This document shows positions 27,081-38,858 of a stretch of 64,000 nucleotides of DNA, one piece after another. Under the pieces are notes generated by a model. It was not told where the DNA came from and searched no databases. It saw only the letters and a program-made list of their open reading frames with translations. Both the position numbers and the translations under genes were made by a program. This DNA is from Acidovorax sp. SUPP3334. Lineage in GTDB: Bacteria; Pseudomonadota; Gammaproteobacteria; Burkholderiales; Burkholderiaceae_C. The stretch's first letter is position 1, and each line of letters begins with the position of its first letter. The stretch covers positions 62,001 through 126,000 of the forward strand of contig NZ_BQXQ01000001.1 in assembly GCF_030159055.1 (NCBI RefSeq), given 5' to 3'.

Positions 27081-27118
27081 AGAGTGGTCGCATCCTGCGC
27101 CCACTCTTTTTGATTTTT
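27081..27118 (+). terminator. Hairpin with T-run between petC and sspA (terminator or attenuator)
   Basis: The stem is AGAGTGG/CCACTCT (27081-27087 and 27101-27107) with an inner CGC/GCG pair, followed by TTTTTGATTTTT. The T-run ends exactly where the sspA Shine-Dalgarno AGGAG begins (27119). Confidence 0.85.
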
Positions 27119-27132
27119 AGGAGTCTCTCACC

Positions 27133-27744
27133 ATGATGGTGCTTTATTCGGGTACGACCTGCCCCTTCTCCCATCGCTGCCGTTTCGTTCTGTTCGAGAA
27201 GGGAATGGACTTCGAAATCCGCGATGTGGACCTGTACAACAAGCCCGAAGACATCAGCGTGATGAACCCCTACGGACAGGTGCCGATCCTGGTCGAACGC
27301 GATCTGATCCTGTACGAATCGAACATCATCAACGAATACATCGACGAGCGCTTCCCGCATCCGCAACTGATGCCCGGCGACCCGGTGGACCGTGCCCGTG
27401 TGCGCCTGTTCCTGCTGAACTTCGAAAAGGAACTGTTCATTCACGTGAACATCCTCGAATCGCGCGCGACCAAGGGCAACGAAAAGGCACTGGAGAAGGC
27501 CCGCGCCCATATCCGTGACCGCCTCACGCAGCTGGCTCCCGTGTTCCTCAAGAACAAGTACATGCTGGGCGAGAATTTCTCGATGCTGGACGTGGCCATT
27601 GCGCCGCTGCTTTGGCGCCTGGACTACTATGGCATCGACCTGAGCAAGAACGCCGCGCCGCTGCTCAAGTATGCTGAGCGCATCTTCTCGCGTCCTGCGT
27701 ACATCGAAGCGCTGACGCCTTCCGAAAAAGTCATGCGCAAGTAA
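27133..27744 (+). CDS. sspA: Stringent starvation protein A
   Basis: A 203-residue GST-fold protein that binds RNA polymerase and modulates transcription during starvation and stress. The thioredoxin-like N-terminal domain (about 1-80) has TTCPFSHRCRFVL and the cis-Pro segment YGQVPILVERD. A helical C-terminal domain (about 88-200) follows, with MLGENFSMLDVAIAPLLWRL. ATG 27133 is nine nt after AGGAG; the next codon is also ATG. It follows petABC and precedes sspB by 29 bp, the usual betaproteobacterial order. Confidence 0.95.
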   Translation: MMVLYSGTTCPFSHRCRFVLFEKGMDFEIRDVDLYNKPEDISVMNPYGQVPILVERDLILYESNIINEYIDERFPHPQLMPGDPVDRARVRLFLLNFEKELFIHVNILESRATKGNEKALEKARAHIRDRLTQLAPVFLKNKYMLGENFSMLDVAIAPLLWRLDYYGIDLSKNAAPLLKYAERIFSRPAYIEALTPSEKVMRK

Positions 27745-27773
27745 TTGCGCGATCTTCCTTCTCGCACGCCACC

Positions 27774-28307
27774 ATGATGAATGCCCAGGATTCCACCTCC
27801 ACTCGCCCTTATCTCATTCGGGCCTTGTACGAGTGGTGCACCGACAACGGGCTGACGCCTTACGTGGCGGTGCGGGTGGACGAATCGGTCCAGGTGCCGC
27901 GCGAGTATGTAAAGGATGGCGAGATCGTGCTGAACATCAGCTACGACGCCACCAGTGCGTTGCAGCTGGGCAATGATTTCATCGAATTCAAGGCCCGCTT
28001 CGGCGGCAAGCCGCGCGACATCATGGTCCCTGTGGGCCGCGTGATCGCCATCTACGCGCGCGAGAATGGTCAGGGCATGGCGTTTCCCCCGCCGGTGGAC
28101 GTGCTGGAGCCCAGCGAAGGTGGAGTGCTGTCGTCCACGGTGCTTTCCGCGGCGGCTTCGCCCGCAGAAACCGAGCCTTCCGCAGGCCCGGACGAGCGGG
28201 TGGTGCAACTCGTCTCGACCGATTCGCCGCCGGACGATGGTGGCACGCCACCTCGGCCAGCATCGCCGGGTGGTGGCGGGCGGCCTTCGCTCAAACGCAT
28301 CAAATAG
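27774..28307 (+). CDS. sspB: ClpXP adaptor protein SspB
   Basis: A 177-residue adaptor that delivers ssrA-tagged proteins to ClpXP. The folded substrate-binding domain (about 10-110) contains LIRALYEWCTDNGLTPYVAV, LNISYDATSALQLGND and ARFGG. A long, flexible Pro/Ser/Asp-rich linker (about 112-168) leads to the C-terminal RPSLKRIK. This resembles the ClpX-binding XB tail of Escherichia coli SspB (RPALRVVK). It starts at ATG 27774 (the next codon is also ATG) with no obvious Shine-Dalgarno, and is probably cotranscribed with sspA. Confidence 0.94.
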   Translation: MMNAQDSTSTRPYLIRALYEWCTDNGLTPYVAVRVDESVQVPREYVKDGEIVLNISYDATSALQLGNDFIEFKARFGGKPRDIMVPVGRVIAIYARENGQGMAFPPPVDVLEPSEGGVLSSTVLSAAASPAETEPSAGPDERVVQLVSTDSPPDDGGTPPRPASPGGGGRPSLKRIK

Positions 28308-28340
28308 CGTTTTTGGCCGCTTCACCGCCTTTCGCGCGGC

Positions 28341-28346
28341 TAGAAT
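28341..28346 (+). promoter_or_regulatory. Possible -10 element of tRNA-Thr
   Basis: TAGAAT, ten nt before the tRNA 5' end. The matching -35 region is poor (CGCTTC at 17-nt spacing). Confidence 0.4.
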
Positions 28347-28355
28347 GCATCCTTC

Positions 28356-28431
28356 GCCGATTTAGCTCAGTTGGTAGAGCACCCGCCTTGTAAGCGGTAG
28401 GTCGTCAGTTCGATTCCGACAATCGGCACCA
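28356..28431 (+). tRNA. tRNA-Thr (anticodon TGT)
   Basis: A 76-nt cloverleaf: acceptor GCCGATT/AATCGGC, D-arm GCTC...GAGC, anticodon loop CTTGTAA with TGT at 28389-28391, T-loop TTCGATT, and an encoded CCA end. The T-stem has the A-C pair common in tRNA-Thr(TGT). The closing anticodon-stem pair 27-43 is a C-T mismatch. A TAGAAT -10-like hexamer lies at 28341-28346, and a T7 run follows the gene. Confidence 0.97.
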
Positions 28432-28472
28432 TCTTTTTTTGACTCCCTTTGCCACGCCTTCCCTTGCGGGTT

Positions 28473-28772
28473 TCAGGTTTGGATTTTGAGGCGAATGGAG
28501 TTAACCTCCCACCCCCGACTGCGCAAATGCGCCTGCAAGGCAGGCAGCAACTGACGCACTTTGGCTGCCGCTGCGTTGCTGCGCACCAGCAGGCACCACG
28601 TCGGGCCTTCGATCGGGCCTGCCTGAATGGCGGGCCGCAATGTGGCTGGGATCAGTAGCTCGACGGCCTTGAGCCGCTCCGTGGATTCGCGTGTCAGCGC
28701 CGCCAGCTTGGCCAACGTGGGGGATTTCTCCGTGGCTTGAAGCAGGGTGACGGCTTGGTGACGGCGGTTCAT
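28473..28772 (-). CDS. dciA: DciA-type (DUF721) replicative helicase loader
   Basis: A short, 99-residue DUF721 protein. DciA is the ancestral loader of the DnaB helicase in bacteria that lack DnaC. The DUF721 core covers LAALTRESTERLKAVELLIPATLRP and ends WCLLVRSNAAAAKVRQLLP and VNSIRLKIQT. ATG 28772 (MNRRHQAVTLLQ) is the conserved-looking start; the open frame upstream is not similar to the family. Divergent from the M23 peptidase gene with only 31 bp between the chosen starts, in the usual dciA-M23-secA order of betaproteobacteria. Confidence 0.82.
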   Translation of the reverse strand: MNRRHQAVTLLQATEKSPTLAKLAALTRESTERLKAVELLIPATLRPAIQAGPIEGPTWCLLVRSNAAAAKVRQLLPALQAHLRSRGWEVNSIRLKIQT

Positions 28773-28803
28773 GGCAATGCGCCGCGCGGCGCGGAGAAAT
28801 GTA

Positions 28804-29784
28804 GTGCACTTGATTATCACGGACGCCCGGCTGGCGCGAAGCCGGGCCATACACCTGACGGGGACACGGCTCATGGCGGCAGGCCTGCTGGTGTCGTTCA
28901 CCATCATGCTGGTGGCGGCCATGCTGTATCACTGGGTTTTCCTGAAAGGCGCACGCGAAGGCTGGCCCGTCATCGGTTCGCTGGTCAAACTGGTGGCCAA
29001 AGACGAGATGGAAGAGCGCGATCGTTTCATGCGGGCCAATCTCGACGCCATGGCGCGCAAGGTCGGCGAGATGCAGGCGCGGGTCATGCAACTGGAATCC
29101 CTGGGCGAGCGTGTGCTGGGGCTGGCGGGCATGCCGGCGTCTGAGTTGTCGCGCCCGCCGGGGCAGGGTGGGGCGCTGGTTTCGGGCCATCCGATGGACA
29201 TGCAGGAGCTGCAGCGCACGCTGGACGATCTGGCCCAGCTCACCGACCGCCGCGTGGACTTGATGACGGTGGTCGAGTCACGGCTTTTCGACCAGCACAT
29301 CCGAAAGCACATGGTGCCCACCCAAGCCCCGGTGCTGGGCAAGCTGCCCGGTTCGGCGTTCGGCTGGCGCATCGATCCCATCACTGGCCATTCGGCGCTG
29401 CACACCGGGCTCGATTTTCAGGCGGACACCGGCACGGCCATTCTGGCCGCCGCCGGCGGCGTGGTCGTCGCGCAGGAATACCACCCCGCCTACGGCAACA
29501 TGATCGAGGTGGACCACGGAAACCAGTTGGTCACACGCTACGCACATGCTTCGAAAACCTTGGTCAAGCGCGGGGATCTGGTGCGCCGTGGCCAGAAGAT
29601 TGCCGAGGTGGGCACCACAGGCCGCTCCACGGGCCCGCACCTGCACTTCGAGGTTCTCGTGCAAGGCGTGCCACAAGATCCGCAGAAATTTCTCATGGCC
29701 GGCGCCCAGGCGCCATCGACCCGGCTGGCGAGTGCCGGACCGCTCCAGAAGGCCGATGCCCAGTCCCTCACCCCGCGCAGGTAA
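28804..29784 (+). CDS. M23-family peptidoglycan endopeptidase, membrane anchored
   Basis: A 326-residue LytM-type metallopeptidase. The GTG at 28804 is preferred: GGAGA stands 6 nt upstream (28793-28797) and VHLIITDA is the conserved start; an ATG at 28771 would overlap the dciA start. One membrane segment lies at about 25-46 (MAAGLLVSFTIMLVAAMLYHW), then a coiled coil (about 60-110). The C-terminal M23 domain has the zinc ligands HTGLDF and GPHLHFEV. Likely cleaves peptidoglycan cross-links or activates amidases; all zinc motifs are present, so catalysis is plausible. Confidence 0.9.
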   Translation: MHLIITDARLARSRAIHLTGTRLMAAGLLVSFTIMLVAAMLYHWVFLKGAREGWPVIGSLVKLVAKDEMEERDRFMRANLDAMARKVGEMQARVMQLESLGERVLGLAGMPASELSRPPGQGGALVSGHPMDMQELQRTLDDLAQLTDRRVDLMTVVESRLFDQHIRKHMVPTQAPVLGKLPGSAFGWRIDPITGHSALHTGLDFQADTGTAILAAAGGVVVAQEYHPAYGNMIEVDHGNQLVTRYAHASKTLVKRGDLVRRGQKIAEVGTTGRSTGPHLHFEVLVQGVPQDPQKFLMAGAQAPSTRLASAGPLQKADAQSLTPRR

Positions 29785-29811
29785 AATCTGCGGTCCGGAA
29801 CTGCCGCCGAC

Positions 29812-29830
29812 GGTTGCACAACTTGCAACC
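29812..29830 (+). promoter_or_regulatory. Hairpin in the secA leader
   Basis: A 7-bp stem GGTTGCA/TGCAACC with a CAACT loop, 90 nt before the secA ATG. There is no T-run. Its role is unknown; no SecM-like peptide is visible. Confidence 0.35.
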
Positions 29831-29919
29831 CGAGAACGCAGCCCCACCTGAACTCACTTCTTCTTTAGGGATTCTGGTCGCGCCTTGCGCCTTCGGGCAC
29901 GGAGCGCGGTCCTGCTCGC

Positions 29920-32676
<2,757 letters not shown>

Positions 32677-32825
32677 CAGGTCCTTGCCGTTGCGCAAAGA
32701 ATGCGGGGCGGAAATCATGCGCTTTGCCTGCAGGGCAGGCATGGCGTGGCAGGCCAGGGCTGCGTCTTGGACCCGTCATGAAAACACGCTAGGCTGGCTC
32801 GCGTCACAGGGAGAAGGGCGCAAGG

Positions 32826-34553
32826 ATGATCGACAAGCGGTTTTTCCCGCGGCAGGTGGTAGAGGCCGGCGGCAACCGATGGGACTGGGCCTTGCTTCCG
32901 CTGGTGCTGGCGGTGCTGTTCGCGCTTGCCTGGGGCGGTTCGCAGATGGCTCGCCCCTATCAGGTCGGCGATGTGCTTGCGCTGTCGCTGGACCCCTGGA
33001 TGCTGCCGTATTACCTGCTGCGCACCACGCTTCGCATGTTCATTGCGCTGGGTGCCTCGCTGGTGTTTGCCTGCATCTTTGCCGCCCTTGCCGCCAAGTA
33101 CCGCGCGGCGGAGCGGGTGATGGTGCCGCTTCTGGACATTCTTCAGTCCATCCCCATCCTCGGCTTTTTATCGATCACGGTGACGGGGTTCATCGCGCTG
33201 TTCCCGGGCAATCTGTTCGGCGTCGAATGCGCCGCTATTTTTGCCATCTTCACGTCCCAAGCCTGGAACATGGCATTCAGCCTGTACCAGTCCATGCGCA
33301 CGGTGCCGGCCGAGCTTCGCGAAGCCGCCGCCGTGTTCCAGCTTTCGGGCTGGCAGCGGTTTTGGCGGCTGGAGCTTCCCTTTGCCATGCCGGGCCTGTT
33401 GTGGAACATGATGATGTCGATGTCGGGCGGCTGGTTTTTCGTGGTGGCTTCCGAAGCCATCTCGGTGTCGCACCAAGACATCAAGCTGCCGGGTGTGGGT
33501 TCTTACATCGCCTTGGCCATCGAGGCGCGCGACCTGGGTGCCATCGGCTGGGCCATCTTGGGCATGCTGGTAGGCATCGTTCTGTATGACCAATTGTTCT
33601 TCCGCCCCCTGATCGCTTGGGCGGACAAGTTCCGCTTCGAAGAAGGCGGCAGCGAGGCACAGCCCACCTCCTGGCTGTTGTCCTGGATGCGGCGCACGGC
33701 GCAACTCAAGCGGGTGGCGGCGGTATTCGTGGTGCCGCTGGAGTGGTCGCTCACGCGGTTGCGGCGGCGCCATGATGGCACCTCGATCCGTGCACGGCCG
33801 TCGATGCCCCATCCGGCGCTCACTCGCGCAGGGGACGCTGCACTGGCTGCGGCCGTCATGCTGGCGGTGATCTGGCTCGTTCGCTTCATTCACAGCGAAG
33901 TCGGCTGGGGCGAGGTAGGGCACGTCTTCGTGCTGGGGACTTACACGCTCGTGCGTGTGGTGGTGCTGATCCTGCTGGCCGCGTTGGTCTGGGTGCCGGT
34001 GGGTGTCTGGATCGGTATGAATCCTCGCTGGGCAGGCCGGCTGCAGGCGGTAGCGCAGTTCCTGGCGGCGTTTCCGGCCAACCTGATGTTCCCGCTGGCC
34101 GTGGTGCTGATCGTCCGCTGGCACCTCGATCCGAACCTCTGGCTTGCGCCGCTGATGGTGTTGGGCACGCAGTGGTATCTGCTCTTCAACGTCATCGCCG
34201 GAGCTTCCAGCGTGCCTTCCGAGTTGCGTTACGCCGCGCAGAATCTGGGGCTGACGGGCTGGTTGCGCTGGCGGCGCTATCTGCTGCCGGCGGTGTTTCC
34301 CAGCTTCGTCACCGGCGCCATCACGGCCAGCGGTGGCTCATGGAATGCCAGCATCGTGGCCGAGTACGTGACATGGGGCGACACCACGCTGCAGGCCGAT
34401 GGACTGGGCAGCTATATCGCCCACATGACCGCCATCGGCGACTTCCCGCGCATCGCGCTGGGCATCGGAGTGATGTGCGTGTTCGTCATGGGCATGAACC
34501 ACTTCGTGTGGCGGCGCCTTTATGCAATGGCGGAAAACCGCATGCATTCCTGA
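32826..34553 (+). CDS. ABC transporter permease, two fused permease domains
   Basis: A 575-residue inner-membrane protein with two binding-protein-dependent permease units in one chain, about six membrane segments each. Each half has its own EAA-type loop that docks the ATPase: [20 protein letters not shown] (about 160-180) and [20 protein letters not shown] (about 463-482). Similarity is to NitT/TauT-type (nitrate/sulfonate/bicarbonate) permeases. The link between halves (about 270-340) is basic and cytoplasmic. ATG 32826 has AAGG just upstream. The ATPase gene follows after 16 bp. No substrate-binding protein is encoded nearby, so the substrate is unknown. Confidence 0.88.
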   Translation: MIDKRFFPRQVVEAGGNRWDWALLPLVLAVLFALAWGGSQMARPYQVGDVLALSLDPWMLPYYLLRTTLRMFIALGASLVFACIFAALAAKYRAAERVMVPLLDILQSIPILGFLSITVTGFIALFPGNLFGVECAAIFAIFTSQAWNMAFSLYQSMRTVPAELREAAAVFQLSGWQRFWRLELPFAMPGLLWNMMMSMSGGWFFVVASEAISVSHQDIKLPGVGSYIALAIEARDLGAIGWAILGMLVGIVLYDQLFFRPLIAWADKFRFEEGGSEAQPTSWLLSWMRRTAQLKRVAAVFVVPLEWSLTRLRRRHDGTSIRARPSMPHPALTRAGDAALAAAVMLAVIWLVRFIHSEVGWGEVGHVFVLGTYTLVRVVVLILLAALVWVPVGVWIGMNPRWAGRLQAVAQFLAAFPANLMFPLAVVLIVRWHLDPNLWLAPLMVLGTQWYLLFNVIAGASSVPSELRYAAQNLGLTGWLRWRRYLLPAVFPSFVTGAITASGGSWNASIVAEYVTWGDTTLQADGLGSYIAHMTAIGDFPRIALGIGVMCVFVMGMNHFVWRRLYAMAENRMHS

Positions 34554-34569
34554 GGCTTGGAAGGAAAGA

Positions 34570-35907
34570 ATGGAAATGTCATCCGGGTCCCCCATCGCAG
34601 AACTGATTCAGGTCGGTAAATCCTTTCGCTCCAGCGACGGCACCGCACGGTCGGTGTTGGAGGGCGTGGATCTCGTGCTGCAGGACGGCGAGATCGTCGC
34701 GCTGCTCGGCCAATCGGGTTCAGGCAAGTCCACGCTGCTGCGCATCCTGGCCGGTCTCGTTCCGGTGGACAGCGGCGACGTGCGCTATCGCGGGCAGCCG
34801 CTGTATGGCCCGGCACGCGGCATTGCCATGGTGTTTCAATCGTTTGCGCTGTTTCCTTGGCTGACCGTTCAGCAGAACGTGGAGCTTGGCCTGGAGGCCC
34901 GGGGCGTCCCGCCCGCCGAGCGGTCGCGCCGGGCCAGCGCCGCGATCGAGCTGATCGGGCTTTCGGGGTTCGAAGGGGCGTTGCCCCGCGAGTTGTCCGG
35001 TGGCATGCGCCAGCGGGTCGGCATTGCGCGCGCTCTTGTGGTCGAACCAGAAGTGCTGCTGATGGACGAGGCGTTTTCGGCACTCGACGTGCTCACGGGC
35101 GAGCGGCTGCGCGATGACATCCTCGAACTCTGGGGCCGCGGCAACATGCCCACGAGAGCGATGCTCATCGTGTCGCACAACATCGAGGAGGCAGTGCTCA
35201 TGGCCGACCGGGTTCTGGTGTTCGCCAGCAATCCGGGCCGGGTACGCGCCGAGCTGCCCATTCGCTTGCCCCGCCCCCGCCATCCTGACAGCCTGGAGGT
35301 ACGCGCCCTCATCGATGAGGTCTATGGCCTCATGACGGCGCGCCAGCCCGGTACAGGGCGGCCCACGGCCGAGCCGGCCCGCATGCATCTTGCCGACCAA
35401 CTGCCGGCCGCCGACGTGGGACGCATGGAGGGGTTGCTGGAGCGCCTGTCCGAAGCGCCTTTCAACGGCCGCGCCGACCTGCCACGCATCGCTGAAGAGG
35501 CAGGGCTGGCCGACGACGAGTTGCTGGTTCTGGCCCAGGCGCTGGCTCTGCTGGGCTTTGCGCAACTGGCCGATGGAGACCTGCACCTCACCGCGCTCGG
35601 CCAACGTTACGTGCAAGCGCCCAACACCGTGCGTCAGCCCCTGTTCGGCCAGCAATTGCTGGCCCACGTGCCTCTGGCGGCCCACATGCGGCACAGCCTG
35701 GAGCAAGACCCTGCCGGCCAGCTGCCGGAAAAGCCCTTTTTGCGCCTGCTGCACGAAAGCTTGGATGCCGCCGAGGCAGAACGCGTGCTGAGAACGGTCA
35801 TCGAGTGGGGGCGCTACGGCGAAGTGTTCGAATACGATTTCCACACGGGTTTGATCCATCTGCCCGACGGGAATGCGGTGCAGTCGGGGCCCAAGGCGGC
35901 CCCCTAG
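34570..35907 (+). CDS. ABC transporter ATPase with C-terminal AAA-associated domain
   Basis: A 445-residue partner of the fused permease. The first 240 residues are a NitT/TauT-type ATPase: GQSGSGKST (Walker A), [15 protein letters not shown] (signature), [11 protein letters not shown] (Walker B) and a switch His in VSHNIEEA. Residues about 300-430 form the extra domain found after some ATPases of this kind (AAA-associated C-terminal domain), winged-helix-like with [19 protein letters not shown] 34570 follows GGAAGG; ATG 34576 is an equal alternative. Function: energises uptake of an unknown small anion or metal. Confidence 0.87.
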   Translation: MEMSSGSPIAELIQVGKSFRSSDGTARSVLEGVDLVLQDGEIVALLGQSGSGKSTLLRILAGLVPVDSGDVRYRGQPLYGPARGIAMVFQSFALFPWLTVQQNVELGLEARGVPPAERSRRASAAIELIGLSGFEGALPRELSGGMRQRVGIARALVVEPEVLLMDEAFSALDVLTGERLRDDILELWGRGNMPTRAMLIVSHNIEEAVLMADRVLVFASNPGRVRAELPIRLPRPRHPDSLEVRALIDEVYGLMTARQPGTGRPTAEPARMHLADQLPAADVGRMEGLLERLSEAPFNGRADLPRIAEEAGLADDELLVLAQALALLGFAQLADGDLHLTALGQRYVQAPNTVRQPLFGQQLLAHVPLAAHMRHSLEQDPAGQLPEKPFLRLLHESLDAAEAERVLRTVIEWGRYGEVFEYDFHTGLIHLPDGNAVQSGPKAAP

Positions 35908-35973
35908 AATCATCGTTTTTCCAGTTTTTCCTTCCTTTCCTATTTCCTCCTTCACCAGCCGAGACCCATTGCC

Positions 35974-37203
35974 ATGCCCGTGAATCTGATCGCGCCGAAT
36001 CCTGCAGACCTGCACCCTGTGCCTGGCGTACGCCTGGGTGTGGCGATGGCCGGGGTGCGCAAGGCCAACCGCCGCGACCTCACCGTGCTGCTGATCGACG
36101 AAGGCGCCACGGTGGCTGGCGTGTTCACGCAAAACCGCTTCTGCGCAGCACCGGTGCAGGTGTGCCGGGAACACCTGGCCGGCGGCCAGGCCATCCGCGC
36201 CATCGTGATCAATACGGGCAACGCGAATGCCGGCACGGGAGCGGAAGGGCTGGCGCGGGCACGCACCACCTGCCAGGCTGCAGCCGGCCTGCTGGGGCTG
36301 GCGCCATCGCAGGTGCTTCCTTTTTCCACCGGCGTGATCATGGAACCGCTGCCGGTGGAACGGATCGAGGCGGGGCTGCCTGCCGCCATTGCAGACGCAC
36401 AGTCTGGCCATTGGGCGCAGGCTGCCGAAGGCATCATGACCACCGACACCTTGCCCAAGGCGTTCAGCCGCCAGGTGGAAATCGGCGGCACCACCGTGAC
36501 GGTAACGGGCATTAGCAAGGGCGCGGGCATGATCCGCCCCAACATGGCCACCATGCTGGGTTTTTTGGCAACCGACGCGCGTATCGAGCCCGCACTGCTG
36601 CAGCCACTGCTGCGCGAACTGGCGGACCGCTCGTTCAATCGGGTCACGATCGATGGCGACACGTCCACCAACGACTCGTTCGTGGCCATCGCCACCCAGC
36701 AGGCCAACCATGTGCCGATCGTGTCGATGGACAGCGCAGAAGGGCAAACGCTCAAGGCCGCGATGCTGGAGGTCGCTCAAAAGCTCGCGCAGGCCATCGT
36801 GCGCGACGGGGAGGGTGCCACCAAATTCATTACCGTGCGTGTCGAGGCTGGCAAGACGGCTGAGGAATGCCGGCTGGTGGCGTATGCGATCGCCCACTCG
36901 CCGCTCGTCAAAACGGCGTTTTTTGCCAGCGATCCGAACCTGGGCCGCATTTTGGCGGCTGTGGGCTATGCGGGCATTGGCGATCTGGACCAGACCCTCA
37001 TCGAACTGCATCTGGATGACGTTCATGTGGTGACCCAAGGCGGGCGCAACCCCAGCTATCGTGAGGAAGATGGCCAGCGTGTCATGAAACAAAGTGAGAT
37101 CACCGTCCGCGTGGGACTGGGCCGTGGCGATGCTGCAGACACCGTGTGGACCTGCGACTTCAGCCATGAGTACGTGACGATCAACGCCGATTACCGGTCC
37201 TGA
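35974..37203 (+). CDS. argJ: Bifunctional ornithine acetyltransferase/N-acetylglutamate synthase ArgJ
   Basis: A 409-residue enzyme of the cyclic arginine pathway, which transfers acetyl from N-acetylornithine to glutamate. The precursor self-cleaves before the nucleophile T193 in [10 protein letters not shown]. Other landmarks are NTGNANAGTG (80-89), STGVIME (118-124) and [11 protein letters not shown]. Whether it also uses acetyl-CoA (bifunctional) cannot be decided by eye. Its TGA overlaps the ATG of the next gene (TGATG), starting the argJ-ATPase-mutT operon. Confidence 0.96.
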   Translation: MPVNLIAPNPADLHPVPGVRLGVAMAGVRKANRRDLTVLLIDEGATVAGVFTQNRFCAAPVQVCREHLAGGQAIRAIVINTGNANAGTGAEGLARARTTCQAAAGLLGLAPSQVLPFSTGVIMEPLPVERIEAGLPAAIADAQSGHWAQAAEGIMTTDTLPKAFSRQVEIGGTTVTVTGISKGAGMIRPNMATMLGFLATDARIEPALLQPLLRELADRSFNRVTIDGDTSTNDSFVAIATQQANHVPIVSMDSAEGQTLKAAMLEVAQKLAQAIVRDGEGATKFITVRVEAGKTAEECRLVAYAIAHSPLVKTAFFASDPNLGRILAAVGYAGIGDLDQTLIELHLDDVHVVTQGGRNPSYREEDGQRVMKQSEITVRVGLGRGDAADTVWTCDFSHEYVTINADYRS

Positions 37204-38099
37204 TGCCGCTGCCCGCCACGAACCCTATGAATCAAGCTTTCGAACATCTGATGCTGCGGGCGGAGCAATTGATCTCCCGCATCGAAGCCGTGCTGCCTCA
37301 GACCTTGTCTGCACCGGATTGGTCTTCCTCCATCGCATGGCGCTATCGCAGGCGCAGCGGTGGCCATGGCACGCTGGAGCCAGTGCGCCACGTGGCTGGC
37401 ATGGGGCTGGACGATCTGAAGGAAATCGACGCACAGAAGGAAAAGATTCAGCGCAATACCGAGCAGTTCGTTGAAGGCCGCCCGGCCAACAACGTGCTGC
37501 TGACCGGAGCCCGTGGTACCGGAAAGTCATCGCTCATCAAGGCCTGTCTGAACACCTATGCGCCGAAGGGCCTGCGCCTCATCGAAGTAGACAAGGCGGA
37601 CTTGACGGACCTGCCTGACATCGTTGAGGTCGTGGCTGACCGGCCTGAGAAATTCATCGTCTATTGCGACGACTTGAGTTTCGAAGAGGGAGAGCCGGGG
37701 TACAAGGCGCTCAAGTCGATCCTGGACGGATCGGTGGCCGCCTCCACACCGAACGTTCTGGTGTATGCCACCAGCAATCGCCGGCACCTGTTGCCCGAGT
37801 ACCTCAAGGAAAACCTTTCGTACACCCATACGGAAGATGGCGAAGTGCACCCCGGCGAGGTAGTGGAAGAAAAAATTTCGCTGTCGGAGCGGTTTGGCTT
37901 GTGGGTCAGCTTCTATCCGTTCAGCCAGGATGAATATCTGGCCATCGTCGCGCAATGGCTGTCGTCGCTGGGCGTTGGCGAGAGCGAGATTGCATCAGCA
38001 CGTCCACAGGCGTTGGTGTGGGCGCTGGAGCGGGGCTCGCGCAGCGGCCGGGTGGCTTATCAGTTTGCGCGCGACTATGCGGGGCGGCAGCATGGTTGA
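37203..38099 (+). CDS. DUF815 family AAA-type ATPase
   Basis: A 298-residue ATPase of the DUF815 group, function unknown. Walker A is GARGTGKSS (about 101-109) and Walker [12 protein letters not shown]. Sensor-1-like YATSNRRHL and a C-terminal helical lid follow. Start ATG 37203 overlaps the argJ stop; a second ATG at 37227 ([11 protein letters not shown]) is possible. Overlaps mutT by 8 nt. The argJ-DUF815-mutT arrangement is common in betaproteobacteria, with no known functional link to arginine synthesis. Confidence 0.88.
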   Translation: MPLPATNPMNQAFEHLMLRAEQLISRIEAVLPQTLSAPDWSSSIAWRYRRRSGGHGTLEPVRHVAGMGLDDLKEIDAQKEKIQRNTEQFVEGRPANNVLLTGARGTGKSSLIKACLNTYAPKGLRLIEVDKADLTDLPDIVEVVADRPEKFIVYCDDLSFEEGEPGYKALKSILDGSVAASTPNVLVYATSNRRHLLPEYLKENLSYTHTEDGEVHPGEVVEEKISLSERFGLWVSFYPFSQDEYLAIVAQWLSSLGVGESEIASARPQALVWALERGSRSGRVAYQFARDYAGRQHG

Positions 38100-38547
38100 T
38101 GTGGCGGCAGAAATCCAAGCCAGAGCGCATACCGAAGTGGCTGTCGGCATTTTGCTGCGGGCGGATGGTGCCATGCTGCTGTCCACCCGTCCCCCAGGCA
38201 AGCCTTATGCCGGCTACTGGGAATTTCCCGGCGGCAAGCTGGAGGCCGGCGAAACCGTAGAGCAAGCCTTGCGCCGTGAACTGATCGAGGAACTTGGAGT
38301 GACCATCGACGCCGCGTCCGTGTGGAAGGTGACGGAGCACGACTATCCCCACGCCCTGGTTCGGTTGCACTGGTGCAAGGTATGGGATTGGCAGGGCGAC
38401 TTTGAAATGCGCGAAGGCCAGACCATGGCTTGGCAGCAGTGGCCATTGCAAGTCGCCCCGGTGCTTCCGGGTGCGTATCCCGTGCTCGAATGGCTGGCCC
38501 AAGAGCGAGGCGAAGTTTTCAATCCCGCAGCTCTTGGGTTGCTATAA
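38092..38547 (+). CDS. mutT: MutT-type NUDIX hydrolase
   Basis: A 151-residue NUDIX enzyme, probably 8-oxo-dGTP diphosphatase, that cleans the nucleotide pool. The NUDIX box (residues 47-69) is complete, [18 protein letters not shown] then IEELGV. Preceding [18 protein letters not shown] and [11 protein letters not shown] fit MutT. ATG 38092 overlaps the upstream gene. The last codons and the TAA stop (38545-38547) lie in the head of dispersed repeat copy G. MutT and other NUDIX activities cannot be separated by sequence alone. Confidence 0.9.
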   Translation: MVDVAAEIQARAHTEVAVGILLRADGAMLLSTRPPGKPYAGYWEFPGGKLEAGETVEQALRRELIEELGVTIDAASVWKVTEHDYPHALVRLHWCKVWDWQGDFEMREGQTMAWQQWPLQVAPVLPGAYPVLEWLAQERGEVFNPAALGLL

Positions 38548-38594
38548 AAATAATAGCTGCTTGCGCTTATGGAATAAGCGCGGGAGGCTATTTT
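38539..38594 (+). repeat. Dispersed palindromic repeat, copy G (holds the stops of mutT and yacG)
   Basis: Head TTGCTATAAAAATAATAGC (38539-38557), a 20-nt spacer and tail GCGCGGGAGGCTATTTTT. The spacer and tail make a second perfect stem GCGCTTAT/ATAAGCGC (38563-38570 and 38574-38581) with a GGA loop. TAA of mutT and TAG of yacG both lie in the element, which may act as a bidirectional terminator. Confidence 0.9.
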
Positions 38595-38845
38595 TCCCAA
38601 GAACCCGGAGGAAGTTGAGGGAGGTGCGGGAGTCTTTCGGAGGATTCCAGTTCTTCCTGTGGCGCCTCGGTCGGGACGCGAAACTCTTCGCTCGCCCAGG
38701 CGCCCAAGTCGATCTGTTTGCAGCGCTCGCTGCAAAATGGACGGAAGGGATTGGCCGGGCTGTACAGACTTTTGCCCCGGCAGGCGGGACACGTTACATA
38801 TTTGGCCCCGGGCAGGTCGGGAGACTGTGGCAGGGAACGGCTCAT
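38588..38845 (-). CDS. yacG: DNA gyrase inhibitor YacG (zinc-binding)
   Basis: An 85-residue protein with the four-Cys zinc site CPACRG and [19 protein letters not shown]. Escherichia coli YacG binds GyrB and inhibits gyrase. The C-terminus ends in a Glu/Pro-rich tail; its TAG stop lies in repeat copy G. It is the last gene of pilBCD-coaE-zapD-yacG; zapD ends 13 bp upstream. Confidence 0.93.
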   Translation of the reverse strand: MSRSLPQSPDLPGAKYVTCPACRGKSLYSPANPFRPFCSERCKQIDLGAWASEEFRVPTEAPQEELESSERLPHLPQLPPGSWEK

Positions 38846-38858
38846 GGTCGGGAGGCGT

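Noticed and set aside
29785-29919. SecM-like arrest peptide upstream of secA
   Set aside because: No small open frame with an arrest motif is present; only a short hairpin.
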